Shown piece after piece: positions 48,650-56,501 of a stretch of DNA of 64,000 bases. The notes under the pieces are model-generated. The model saw nothing but the letters and a program-made list of their open reading frames with translations, searched no databases and had not been told where the DNA came from. A program made the translations under genes and the position numbers. Source of the DNA: Paraburkholderia dinghuensis (GTDB lineage: Bacteria; Pseudomonadota; Gammaproteobacteria; Burkholderiales; Burkholderiaceae); assembly GCF_003837865.1 (NCBI RefSeq), contig NZ_RQIS01000001.1, forward strand, positions 124,001-188,000. Direction: 5' to 3'. Every line of letters starts with the position of its first letter. Within the stretch, counting starts at the first letter, position 1.

Positions 48650-49297
48650 ATGAATAAACTTTCAAAGCTCGCGTTCATTGCAGCTACCGCAGTTATGGCT
48701 GCATCCGCCTCGGCACAATCGGTGCCGGCGTCGCGACAAGCCGTCAATGACAACTGGGTGAATGGCACCGGCGAATACGTGTGGATGAACGGCACGAACG
48801 AGCTTTGCTGGCGCGATGCATTCTGGACGCCGGCTACGGCCAACGCGAAGTGCGATGGCGCTCTGGTCGCCCAGGCACCGGCACCGGCTCCGGTTGCTCC
48901 GGCACCGGCCCCGGCCATCACCAGCGAGAAGATCACGTACCAGGCTGACGCCCTGTTCGACTTCGACAAGGCTATCCTGAAGCCGGCCGGCCGCGACAAG
49001 CTCGACGAACTGGCAACGAAGATCCAGGCGCTGAACCTCGAAGTCGTCGTCGCAACGGGCCACACCGACCGCATCGGTACGGTTGCCTACAACGACCGTC
49101 TGTCGCTGCGTCGTGCACAAGCCGTCAAGGCATACCTGGTCAGCAAGGGCGTTCCGGCCGACCGTATCTACACGGAAGGCAAGGGTCCGCGTCAACCGGT
49201 TACGACGGGTTGCAACCAGAAGAACCGCAAGGCTCTCATCGCCTGCCTCGCACCGGATCGTCGCGTGGAAGTCGAAGTCGTCGGCACCCGCAAGTAA
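48650..49297 (+). CDS. OmpA family outer-membrane/peptidoglycan-associated protein
   Basis: 215-residue protein with a signal peptide (residues 1-22, ending ASASA), a short N-terminal region (DNWVNGTGEYVWMNGTNELCW), an Ala/Pro linker at 76-89 and a C-terminal OmpA domain (93-213) with the peptidoglycan motif ATGHTDRIGTVAYNDRLSLRRAQAVK. It is probably the major OmpA-like structural protein: the leader, ribosome-binding site and codon use all suggest high expression. It lacks a large beta-barrel, so it is anchored mainly by the OmpA domain or associated with the envelope. A strong terminator follows. Confidence 0.92.
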   Translation: MNKLSKLAFIAATAVMAASASAQSVPASRQAVNDNWVNGTGEYVWMNGTNELCWRDAFWTPATANAKCDGALVAQAPAPAPVAPAPAPAITSEKITYQADALFDFDKAILKPAGRDKLDELATKIQALNLEVVVATGHTDRIGTVAYNDRLSLRRAQAVKAYLVSKGVPADRIYTEGKGPRQPVTTGCNQKNRKALIACLAPDRRVEVEVVGTRK

Positions 49298-49322
49298 TTC
49301 GCGAGTCGCGACTGAAAGTCTC

Positions 49323-49349
49323 AAAGCCCCGCTTCGGCGGGGCTTTTTT
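49323..49349 (+). terminator. Intrinsic terminator of the ompA-like gene
   Basis: 10-bp perfect stem AAAGCCCCGC / GCGGGGCTTT with a TTCG tetraloop and a T-run. Confidence 0.93.
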
Positions 49350-49498
49350 GTTGCCGTTTTTATTACCCTGACTGCCCTGCGCCGACGGACGGTCTGCTCA
49401 ACTGGCGGGAAACGGTGGCATTTGGCTGCCATGCCGACCCGCCTGTATACTCAGGGTTTATCCTCTTCCACCTGAACCCGCGCCTCAGGCCACACGAC

Positions 49499-50197
49499 AT
49501 GACGAACGCCGATCCCCATGAACTACAGAAATTCAGCGATCTCGCGCATCGCTGGTGGGATCCGAACGCGGAATTCAAACCGCTGCACGAACTGAACCCC
49601 GTCCGGCTTGACTGGATCGACGCTCACGCACACCTGACCGGAAAGCGCGCGCTCGACATCGGCTGCGGCGGTGGCATCCTGTCCGAGTCGATGGCCGGAC
49701 TTGGCGCGAACGTCAAAGGCATCGACCTTTCGCGCGAAGCGCTCGGCGTCGCCGACCTGCACAGCCTCGAAAGCGGCGTGACCGTCGACTATGAGGAAAT
49801 CGCAGCCGAAGCGCTCGCTGCGCGCGAACCCGCCTCGTTCGACGTCGTGACCTGCATGGAGATGCTCGAGCACGTGCCCGATCCGTCCGGTGTGGTCGAC
49901 GCCTGCGCCACACTCGTCAAGCCGGGCGGCTGGGTGTTCTTCTCAACGCTCAACCGGAACGTGAAGTCCTATCTGCTCGCCGTGATCGGTGCCGAATACA
50001 TCGCGCAGATGCTGCCCAAGGGCACGCACGATTACGCGCGCTTCATCCGGCCGTCCGAGTTGGCCGGGCTGGTTCGTCAAGCCGGACTGAGCCTCGTCGA
50101 GATCAAGGGGATCACGTATAACCCGCTCACCCGGCACTTTTCGCTCTCGAACGACTCGAGCGTCAATTACATGATCGCCTGCAGGCGTGACGCCTGA
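49499..50197 (+). CDS. ubiG: Ubiquinone biosynthesis O-methyltransferase
   Basis: 232-residue UbiG, which performs both O-methylations of ubiquinone synthesis. N-terminal [22 protein letters not shown] and SAM motif [16 protein letters not shown] are diagnostic, followed by [11 protein letters not shown] and [17 protein letters not shown], the membrane-associating helix. Start at ATG 49499. Followed 21 bp later by gph, as in many beta-proteobacteria. Confidence 0.96.
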   Translation: MTNADPHELQKFSDLAHRWWDPNAEFKPLHELNPVRLDWIDAHAHLTGKRALDIGCGGGILSESMAGLGANVKGIDLSREALGVADLHSLESGVTVDYEEIAAEALAAREPASFDVVTCMEMLEHVPDPSGVVDACATLVKPGGWVFFSTLNRNVKSYLLAVIGAEYIAQMLPKGTHDYARFIRPSELAGLVRQAGLSLVEIKGITYNPLTRHFSLSNDSSVNYMIACRRDA

Positions 50198-50218
50198 GGC
50201 GCGCGCTCCTCGTCCGAT

Positions 50219-50959
50219 ATGAGTTCATTCACGAAAGCCTCTCCTGCGCCCGATAACGGCGCAGCACTTGCCGCGTGCGAAGCCGTGCTGTTCGATTTCG
50301 ACGGCACGCTCGCCGACACCGCGCCCGACCTCGCCGCCGCAGTCAACCAGATGCGTCACGCACGCGGTCTCGCGCCCGCGCCGCTCGAACGATTGCGGCC
50401 GCTTGCCTCCGCCGGTGCGCGCGGACTGATCGGCGGTGCGTTCGGCATCGGGCCCGACCATCCGGAATTCGCGGCAATGCGTGAGGAGTTTCTCGCCAAC
50501 TACGCGGCTAACCTGCGCGTCGAGACGGCGCTCTTTCCGGGTATCGATGCCGTCCTCGACGACCTCGACGCGCGAGGCGTGCGCTGGGGCATCGTGACCA
50601 ACAAGGTCGCGCGGCTTACCGACCCGCTCGTCGCACTGATGCACCTCGACACGCGCGCGGCCTGCGTCGTCAGCGGCGACACCACGCCTTACTCGAAGCC
50701 GCATCCCGCGCCGCTGCTCCACGCGGCGCAGACGCTCGGCGTCGATCCGCACCGCGCGGTCTATGTCGGCGACGATCTGCGCGACGTTCAGGCTGGCGCT
50801 GCCGCCGGCATGGCGACCATCGCGGCCGCCTATGGCTACTGCGGCAATGACGTGCCGCCATCCAGGTGGAATGCGCACTACGTTGCCGACACGGCAGCGA
50901 CGTTGCTCACGCTACTCGGCCACGTCCGCCAAACGGCACGGGCGGCGCGGGTGGTATAG
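50219..50959 (+). CDS. gph: Phosphoglycolate phosphatase (HAD family)
   Basis: 246-residue HAD phosphatase. The nucleophile motif LFDFDGTLADT, the Thr/Ser motif GIVTNK, the Lys of motif III (KPHPAPLLHA) and the acidic motif VYVGDDLRDVQA are all seen. In family it clears 2-phosphoglycolate from DNA 3'-end repair. UbiG-Gph pairing supports the call, but HAD substrates are hard to assign from sequence. The first 20 residues are an unconserved lead. Confidence 0.9.
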   Translation: MSSFTKASPAPDNGAALAACEAVLFDFDGTLADTAPDLAAAVNQMRHARGLAPAPLERLRPLASAGARGLIGGAFGIGPDHPEFAAMREEFLANYAANLRVETALFPGIDAVLDDLDARGVRWGIVTNKVARLTDPLVALMHLDTRAACVVSGDTTPYSKPHPAPLLHAAQTLGVDPHRAVYVGDDLRDVQAGAAAGMATIAAAYGYCGNDVPPSRWNAHYVADTAATLLTLLGHVRQTARAARVV

Positions 50960-51007
50960 ACACCGTATGAGCGCCATCAGCGGCATGCGCCCTTGAAATG
51001 GACGCGG

Positions 51008-51037
51008 TTCGCCTCATCTGCCGTAGTGTGGGATAAT
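51008..51037 (+). promoter_or_regulatory. Predicted ssrA promoter
   Basis: TTCGCC (51008-51013) and GATAAT (51032-51037) separated by 18 nt, 13 nt before the 5' end of the tmRNA. The -35 is weak and the -10 is good. Confidence 0.5.
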
Positions 51038-51050
51038 TGTTACTTCCTCT

Positions 51051-51420
51051 GGGGCCGACCTGGTTTCGACAGGGGTTATGAAGCAGTCAGGGCATGCCGA
51101 GGACCCGTCACCTCGTTAATCAATGGGAAAAACGTAACTGCAAACGACGATACGTTCGCACTGGCAGCCTAAGGGCCGCCGTCCTCTGCCTAGCTTACTG
51201 ACGGGCTAGCGTCGCAAGACCGGTAGCAATACCGCCAGAGGTCATTTACGTCAGTTAAGCTCTGTCGGCGTCACGACGCCAGAGTCGAAAATCTAGTGAA
51301 TCGCCGTAGCGCAGCGTGTTCGTCCGCGTCTCTACGGTTAAATCAAATGACAGAACTACGCATGTAGAACTGGGTGTGGACTGCCTTTGGACGCGGGTTC
51401 GATTCCCGCCGGCTCCACCA
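51051..51420 (+). ncRNA. ssrA: Transfer-messenger RNA (tmRNA)
   Basis: Complete 370-nt tmRNA, which rescues stalled ribosomes with SmpB. The 5' end GGGGCCGACCTGG pairs with the 3' GGCTCCACCA tRNA-like end (51411-51420), and the T-arm GGTTCGATTCC lies just upstream of it. The tag reading frame begins at GCA 51140 and encodes ANDDTFALAA before TAA at 51170-51172, the last being the Ala-Ala degradation signal. The tRNA-like half shows the standard alanine features. Its 3' end is a frequent target for tyrosine integrases. Confidence 0.97.
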
Positions 51421-51431
51421 GAATTTCACTA

Positions 51432-51467
51432 AAAACCCCCGCGAATTCAAAGATTCGCAGGGGTTTT
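51432..51467 (+). terminator. Intrinsic terminator of ssrA
   Basis: Long imperfect stem: AAAACCCC / GGGGTTTT with an inner CGCGAAT / ATTCGC arm, followed by a T-rich tract. It begins 12 nt after the mature tmRNA end. Confidence 0.85.
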
Positions 51468-51900
51468 ATTTTTCTCAGCCCATCACGCAACCCATCATCG
51501 AGCATCGTCTCACGGCTGGTCCGTTGATTCGGCTCGACGCGTGTCGTCCGTCGCATGGCCGCTGCACTCCGCTAAAACCGGTCCATACCCAGTGCACACA
51601 AGTCGGCCCACTGCTGCGACATCGCCCGTGCCACAGCTTGCCTTCGCGAGGCAACTCGAACGATCCGTTTGCGTACATGGAGATTAGTCCGCTCTGGAGT
51701 CGGGTCGATCCGGTCAGCATTGAGGATGCTGCGGCGCAGACCGCCCTTGAAAATTCCGTGATTGCCACGCACCTGAAAGCGACCGCACACCGCTCGGCTC
51801 GGCAACGGGGACGGGACGAAGAACCAGGCGAAGGTGAAGCGTATGCGCAGAAAGATCGAGCCGCCGAAGGCGTGCCCCGTAATCCGAGAGGGTTGATTCA
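51468..51900. other. Non-coding flank of the tmRNA-linked scar
   Basis: About 430 bp of lower GC than the surroundings. Some reading frames are open on both strands, but none has a ribosome-binding site or a recognisable protein. No repeat of the tmRNA 3' end was found here. Confidence 0.5.
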
Positions 51901-52275
51901 ATGCCATTAATGGATAAATTGCTGGCGCGCGCCGTCGCTTCAGACGAGCTGAGCCGTAAGGTGATAGTGCGAGTCTTGCTTGACGACAAAGGCCGCATTC
52001 AGGATGTGATCCTGAAGCGCAGCAGCGGCAATGCCGCCGACGATGCACGAGCCTTGGTCGAAATCCGGGAAATGCGGTTTCCGCCGGGCAAGATTGATTC
52101 GAAATCAACCCGCCGCTGGCATGAACTGGCGTACAGCATCGGCCCTCGTCGGATGAAGCGGGAACGTCGAAACACGCCGCCGCCAGCACGCTCGCGCAAA
52201 TCGTCGGCGAATGGCACGGGCATCAAAAAACTATGCGACCGCATAGTCCGACTGCTATTCAGGTGGCGTCGTTGA
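51901..52275 (+). CDS. Hypothetical protein with TonB C-terminal-like segment
   Basis: 124-residue orphan. Residues 20-65 (VIVRVLLDDKGRIQDVILKRSSGNAADDARALVEIREMRFPPG, given as region only) resemble the TonB C-terminal domain of energy transducers. A membrane anchor and proline linker, which a working TonB needs, are missing, and the C-terminal 50 residues are basic and Arg/Lys-rich. GAGAGGG lies about 10 nt before the ATG. It may be a gene fragment left by the element that used the tmRNA site, or a cytosolic single-domain protein. I cannot decide which. Confidence 0.55.
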   Translation: MPLMDKLLARAVASDELSRKVIVRVLLDDKGRIQDVILKRSSGNAADDARALVEIREMRFPPGKIDSKSTRRWHELAYSIGPRRMKRERRNTPPPARSRKSSANGTGIKKLCDRIVRLLFRWRR

Positions 52276-52599
52276 TAACTCAGTGAGGCCACCGGTCGCC
52301 ACGAATCCACCAACATAAGCGGCGCCCCGTTGTCCGATGCCTGATATGGGCACGACTGCTGCCTTGCCGGACTGAGCGCCGCGATGTTCAGATTTGCCAG
52401 GTCCGGCGGCGCACAGCGCAGACGTGAACCCGCCAGCTTTCGCAACCTTTCGCGAGACTCCAACGAACACGATTGGAGGGTAAGTTTGGTGGTTACTTTC
52501 GCAAAGCCAATTCACGAGGCTTTATCAGGCGGTCGATTCAGAGAGTTGTTTTGAGCCGTCGGCCCAAAATATCATCAAACGTCAACCACGTTTGCCTGG

Positions 52600-52638
52600 A
52601 AAACCCCGTCTGGCCTGGCCAAACGGGGTTTTCTCTTT
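52600..52638 (+). terminator. Orphan intrinsic terminator in the degenerate region
   Basis: 10-bp perfect stem AAAACCCCGT / ACGGGGTTTT (52600-52632) with a 13-nt loop followed by TCTCTTTT. No complete gene ends just before it, so it may mark a lost gene or a small RNA. Confidence 0.6.
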
Positions 52639-52741
52639 TGCAGACTGCGTCAAACTTCCCCAGCCGATATAACCCCCGCCCGGGCGGTTGTATCGGCGGT
52701 TGTCGATTAAACCCAGTACTGACAACCCCAGCGAGCGAACC

Positions 52742-52855
52742 GTGGGCCTATCCGATCTGTCGATCCGTAACGCCAACCCATCCGACAAGCAACAGAAACT
52801 GTTCGACGGCGAGGGGTTGATGCTTCTCGTAACACCAGCCGGCGATCCACGCTGA
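52742..52855 (+). pseudogene. N-terminal remnant of a P4-type tyrosine integrase
   Basis: 37 codons from GTG 52742 to TGA 52853-52855 read LSDLSIRNANPSDKQQKLFDG followed by EGLMLLVTPAGDP. This is the conserved arm-binding (DUF4102) start of P4-like phage integrases, in the order 'Lt-d-aIrnAkP...LfDg-GL-LlV-p-G'. The catalytic domain is absent: the frame stops and no R-H-R-Y region follows. It lies 1.3 kb from ssrA, a usual integration site for such enzymes. Confidence 0.75.
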
Positions 52856-53404
52856 TTTTCACGCGCAGGTGTCGCCACGCCAGCCCGTCCGAGCCAGCCA
52901 AAGCGCCTTAGCGGAGCCTTACGAGAGACTGCCGATCGGACGGCGATAGACCGCTTACTGCCCGATCCTGAATGTCTCCGTAAGCCTATGGTGCGAACAG
53001 CGCTGACGAGGCTGATAGCAGCAAATCCCGAACTGTTGATTGTCGCTATGGGAATAGCCGCACCGACCGGCAAGCCGACGCGCGCGCGAACATTTGCAGA
53101 AACCATGAGCAAGCCGGTGAAGCCGGAACCGACCGAAACGCACAAGCATATAGGGTTCACGGCTGCCCGATTTCGTATCGGGTTCGATGGCATCCCTGTT
53201 AATCGACAAACCCTACCTTCAAGTACGGTTCGGTTCCGCGCTTCAGTCTGACTCAACCTGTTACGTCTGCTTGCCTGTGCCACGGCACCGGTCGGTTGCG
53301 TCATGTGGGCGTACCTGCGCCGCGCGGAATGCTCGGAAATAGTTGGCTTCCGCTACTACAAAGCCAGGCGACAGACCAGGCGTATGCAGGGGCGCGAGAG
53401 AAAC

Positions 53405-53434
53405 TTGACATATCCACTATCTAATGCGGACAAT
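53405..53434 (+). promoter_or_regulatory. Predicted promoter of the outer-membrane-like gene
   Basis: Perfect TTGACA (53405-53410), 18-nt spacer, GACAAT (53429-53434). Confidence 0.55.
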
Positions 53435-53506
53435 CCGAGCCCGCGTTCAGCCCGCCGCACAGAGCGAGCGATCGCACAAAGAAAAGACTAGAAACACCGG
53501 GGAATC

Positions 53507-54184
53507 ATGAAACGCAGTATTGCAGTATTTGTTGTCGCGATCGCATCGTGCGCCGCGCGCGCCAATGGCATCACCGATTACGTGCGCCCAGAACTCGGCG
53601 CTGGCTGGCAGGTGTCCCGAGATATGGGAGACGGTACCTGGTATCAGGAGGGCGGCCCGTACACCCGGCGCCTGAGCGGTCCCGCATTCATGGCTGGCCT
53701 CACAGGCCCAGTGTGGGCGCCTGCAAACTGGTCGGTTCGCTGGCATCTCGACTACGTGTATTACGGCGGCCTTGAGGCAGGTTGCACCTGCGTACCTGAT
53801 GCGCAATACAACGCCGTCGCTCATGCGCGCGCCATTCCGCTCGGACAGACTGCGCAGCTCTCCTACTTCCATTCACAAGGCCACGTCCAGGGCATTCCGT
53901 TGACGCTCGACGCGGGTTACTCATGGGGGAAATGGCGTTTTGCGGTTGACGCGGGCGCCTGGGTGTACTGGCAAACGTGGCACGTGAATGCGTTTCAAGA
54001 GTGGGGAACCTGGGGCAACCTGTCCCACAGGGCGACCGCACAACTCGGGTACGTCGCGGGTACGCGCATCGAACGCGGGCCGCTGGCGTTGTCTTATCGC
54101 TATTACAACGTCAGCTCGAAGTGGAACCCATATCCCGGGATCGTCACGGGGACGAATACACTGCTGCTTGCCTACCGATTCTAG
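53507..54184 (+). CDS. Hypothetical secreted, probably outer-membrane beta-barrel protein
   Basis: 225-residue protein. A signal peptide (residues 1-19, MKRSIAVFVVAIASCAARA) is followed by alternating polar/hydrophobic strands rich in Trp and Tyr (such as WSVRWHLDYVYYGGL, AQLSYFHSQGHVQG, WRFAVDAGAWVYW) and a terminal Phe (LLLAYRF), the pattern of a small outer-membrane barrel. Aromatic content is high. I do not recognise the family; similar proteins also occur in phages. It has its own promoter and terminator, and lies next to the tmRNA-linked scar, so foreign origin is possible. Confidence 0.75.
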   Translation: MKRSIAVFVVAIASCAARANGITDYVRPELGAGWQVSRDMGDGTWYQEGGPYTRRLSGPAFMAGLTGPVWAPANWSVRWHLDYVYYGGLEAGCTCVPDAQYNAVAHARAIPLGQTAQLSYFHSQGHVQGIPLTLDAGYSWGKWRFAVDAGAWVYWQTWHVNAFQEWGTWGNLSHRATAQLGYVAGTRIERGPLALSYRYYNVSSKWNPYPGIVTGTNTLLLAYRF

Positions 54185-54282
54185 TCACGTTGGCCCGCCC
54201 TTCGCCCCGTGGCTTGTTTTGGCGCGACTATACGGAGCCCGCTCGACGGTGGGCACGTCACCAGAATTCCCGCCTCAAACAA

Positions 54283-54320
54283 AAAAACTCGCAAAGTCCT
54301 TTTGGGCTTCGCGAGTTTTT
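54283..54320. terminator. Bidirectional intrinsic terminator
   Basis: 10-bp perfect outer stem (AAAAACTCGC / GCGAGTTTTT), with an inner AAGTCC / GGGCTT arm and TTTT loop. It lies between the outer-membrane-like gene and the convergent small secreted-protein gene. Confidence 0.85.
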
Positions 54321-54387
54321 CTTGTGCGCCACGGAAACCGCCCTGTCCTGAAACCGCATCGTTCCCGGCACCCAGGCGCTCAAAACA

Positions 54388-54654
54388 TCAATCGTCCTGC
54401 GGACACTGCAGATTGCAGCCGTTCTGGTCGCCCATATCGCCCTTGCGGCGCTTGGCCGACGGCTTGCCGTGCTGGTATTTGTCCGAAGGCGCCGAAGCCG
54501 CGAACTGCATTTGCGGGTGCTCCTGGAATTTGAACCCGTCGGTAAGAATGCCGCCCGGCACGCCCGGAGAGTTCTGCGCGAAAGCAATCGAGACGGTGGC
54601 GAACAGGGCTCCCGCGGTCGCGGCAGCAGCACAAACATTAAGCGCAAATTTCAT
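54388..54654 (-). CDS. Small secreted hypothetical protein with C-terminal cysteines
   Basis: 88-residue protein with a clear signal peptide (MKFALNVCAAAATAGALFATVSIAFA). The mature part is short, Gln/Lys/Ser-rich and ends GDQNGCNLQCPQDD, so two cysteines could form a disulfide in the periplasm. No known domain. The ATG at 54654 is chosen as the signal-peptide start. Similar small proteins are common in Burkholderia without assigned function. Confidence 0.75.
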   Translation of the reverse strand: MKFALNVCAAAATAGALFATVSIAFAQNSPGVPGGILTDGFKFQEHPQMQFAASAPSDKYQHGKPSAKRRKGDMGDQNGCNLQCPQDD

Positions 54655-54758
54655 GGTCGATCGGCGCGTCGGGCGCGCATCTGAAACGGGAAGCCAGTAA
54701 GTAGGCGAAAGTATCACAAAAAGTGCCGCGCTCTGCAGCACAGACTGATTGCATCGTG

Positions 54759-55844
54759 TTACAGCCCGCTCTGCAATCCGGCCCAGCCATCCTCGAGCGG
54801 CACAACCTTGCCGCATTCGGCCGGGTCGTAACCCTCCAGACGCGCGACCACCTGCCGGAACGCACCGCTGCGCAGCAGCTTCAGCACCGACAACAGTGGC
54901 TCACGCTCGATCTGAGTACGATCACACGCGAAATAGTAGTCTTCGTCGGCGATAGGCACGAAATCAAGGCCAAAATGGTGCGCGGCCGGTTCGACGCCGA
55001 AGCCGACGTCGGCCACCCCGCTCGCGACAAACGCCGCGATCGCGGAGTGCGTCAACTCCGATGACGCGTAGCCATTCACGCGCTCCGGATCGATGCCGAT
55101 CCGCGTAAGCAGCAAATCGATCAGCATCCGGGTACCCGAGCCCCGCTGCCGGTTAACGAAGCGGACGTCGGCGCGCGCGAGGTCCGCAAGCCCAGCAATC
55201 TGCTTCGGGTTGCCTCGCCCGACGAAAAGTCCCTGCTTGCGGCGCGTCAGGTGGAGCAACACGTGGCGCTGCGGATCGAGCCATTGCCGGTAGGCATCGG
55301 CACACGCGGAACGGAAATCTCCACGCGGCAGATGAAAGCCCGCCAGATCGCATTCGCCACGCGTGAGCGCCGTAATGGCGTCGACGCTGTCGCGGTACTT
55401 GATCTCCACCGGGACCTGATCGGCAACGAGCGCGGTGACGAGCGATGCCACAGCATAGCCGTGCGACGCGTGGATACGAAGTTCCGGCCCATGCGGCGCG
55501 AGCCAGCGGTTCAGATCGCTCGCGACCTCACTCGCGAGCGCCTGTAGATTCCCCTGCAAGCGCTCGCCGCACAGCCGTTGCGAGCGCAGCACAGCCTCGC
55601 CGAGTTCCGAAAGCACGGAGCCTCGCCCGCGCTCTTTGGCGATCAGCGCCCCCCCGAGATGCTCCTCGACTTCGCGCAGCAGCCCCCACGCGTGCCGGTA
55701 GGACAAACCCTTGCGCCGCGCGGCGTGCGCGATGCTGCCTTCCTCTGCAACGAGCGCGAGAAGCGCTACAACGTCCGTCAGGCTTGACTCGCGGCCTTCC
55801 CCATCACGCACGATCAGCTGGGCACGGCATTCGACCTTGATCAT
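54759..55844 (-). CDS. ModE/LysR-type transcriptional regulator with substrate-binding domain (FdsR-like)
   Basis: 361-residue regulator. The N-terminal HTH (about residues 24-85: DVVALLALVAEEGSIAHAARRKGLSYRHAW) is of ModE/LysR type. The rest is a periplasmic-binding-protein-like domain related to molybdate/tungstate or formate-regulator sensors (TRGECDLAGFHLPRG, QRGSGTRMLIDLLL). It is divergent from fdsG. In Ralstonia an equivalent gene, fdsR, controls fds, so control of formate dehydrogenase by formate or molybdate is likely. The start at 55844 is chosen because it begins before the HTH; a start at 55922 would overlap the promoter. Confidence 0.88.
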   Translation of the reverse strand: MIKVECRAQLIVRDGEGRESSLTDVVALLALVAEEGSIAHAARRKGLSYRHAWGLLREVEEHLGGALIAKERGRGSVLSELGEAVLRSQRLCGERLQGNLQALASEVASDLNRWLAPHGPELRIHASHGYAVASLVTALVADQVPVEIKYRDSVDAITALTRGECDLAGFHLPRGDFRSACADAYRQWLDPQRHVLLHLTRRKQGLFVGRGNPKQIAGLADLARADVRFVNRQRGSGTRMLIDLLLTRIGIDPERVNGYASSELTHSAIAAFVASGVADVGFGVEPAAHHFGLDFVPIADEDYYFACDRTQIEREPLLSVLKLLRSGAFRQVVARLEGYDPAECGKVVPLEDGWAGLQSGL

Positions 55845-55976
55845 TATGAAATCGTTGTTCCTATTGCGAAAGCCGGTGCACCGACCTATTGTTCGACCAT
55901 ACAACGAAGACAACCGCAGCATACGTGCACAGTTTATGAATTACAAGTGCATATATGCACCAGGAGGAGCCCCACT
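55845..55976. promoter_or_regulatory. fdsR-like/fdsG divergent control region
   Basis: 132 bp. Contains TTGT-N8-ACAA (55889-55904), a LysR-type dyad, and a perfect 14-bp palindrome GTGCATATATGCAC (55947-55960) that abuts the fdsG ribosome-binding site GGAGGAG (55963-55969). Confidence 0.55.
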
Positions 55977-56501
55977 TTGGACGACATAACAGTCACCCCT
56001 GCGGACGAACTTGTGCGCCGTCACGCGCAACCCGGCCGCACGCTGCTCGCGATCCTGCACGCAATTCAGGACGAAACCGGCTTCATTCCGCCCGAAACGG
56101 TGGTGCCGCTCGCGAAGGCACTAAACCTTTCGCGCGCCGAAGTTCACGGTGTCATCACGTACTACCACCATTTCCGCACTTCGCCGCCGGCGGCCGTGAC
56201 GGTCCAACTCTGTCGCGCCGAAGCGTGCCGCAGCATGGGCAGCGAAACGCTCGCGCAGCACGTCGAGTCGAGCACCGGCTGCCGTTTCGCCCAGCAGCAC
56301 GGTCACGGCCACGATCACCCGCAAGAGCAAGAAGGTGCCAGCCTGCTCGCGCTGGAGTCCGTCTATTGCCTCGGGCAGTGCGCTCTCTCGCCTACCATGA
56401 CCATTAACGGCACGTTGCACGCAAAGGTGACCCCGCAGAAGTTCGACGCCCTGCTCGCCGCCGCCATGGCCAGCATCGACGGTGCCAGGGAGGTCGCATG
56501 A
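55977..56501 (+). CDS. fdsG: NAD-dependent formate dehydrogenase gamma subunit
   Basis: 174-residue NuoE-like subunit carrying a [2Fe-2S] cluster; it passes electrons between the FdsB flavin module and the rest of the soluble formate dehydrogenase. Ligands are Cys79, Cys84, Cys131 and Cys135 (from the TTG start). A His-rich insertion HGHGHDHPQEQE lies between the two pairs at residues 108-119. The TTG at 55977 is chosen because GGAGGAG stands 7 nt upstream of it; a GTG at 55947 is part of a palindrome. First gene of the fds operon. Confidence 0.92.
   Translation: MDDITVTPADELVRRHAQPGRTLLAILHAIQDETGFIPPETVVPLAKALNLSRAEVHGVITYYHHFRTSPPAAVTVQLCRAEACRSMGSETLAQHVESSTGCRFAQQHGHGHDHPQEQEGASLLALESVYCLGQCALSPTMTINGTLHAKVTPQKFDALLAAAMASIDGAREVA

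Larger units (their letters stand above)
52276..53506. other. Degenerate lower-GC region downstream of ssrA
   Basis: About 1.2 kb with no intact gene that I can support. It contains the integrase remnant, an intrinsic terminator and a promoter for the next gene. Several short frames exist on both strands, but none has a recognisable domain with a ribosome-binding site. Confidence 0.6.

Noticed and set aside
51374..51910. Plus-strand frame that starts inside ssrA
   Set aside because: It starts within the mature tmRNA and crosses its terminator; no known domain and no ribosome-binding site.
52255..52515. 86-codon minus-strand frame opposite the scar region
   Set aside because: No domain, no convincing ribosome-binding site, overlaps the end of the TonB-like orphan.
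53179..53188. Ten-base match (CGGGTTCGAT) to the tmRNA T-arm as a possible attachment-site repeat
   Set aside because: Flanking bases do not match the tmRNA 3' end, and ten bases are too few to call an att repeat.
52582..53304. 240-codon minus-strand frame in the scar region
   Set aside because: Ser/Arg-rich, crosses the orphan terminator and the integrase remnant in antisense; no recognisable protein.
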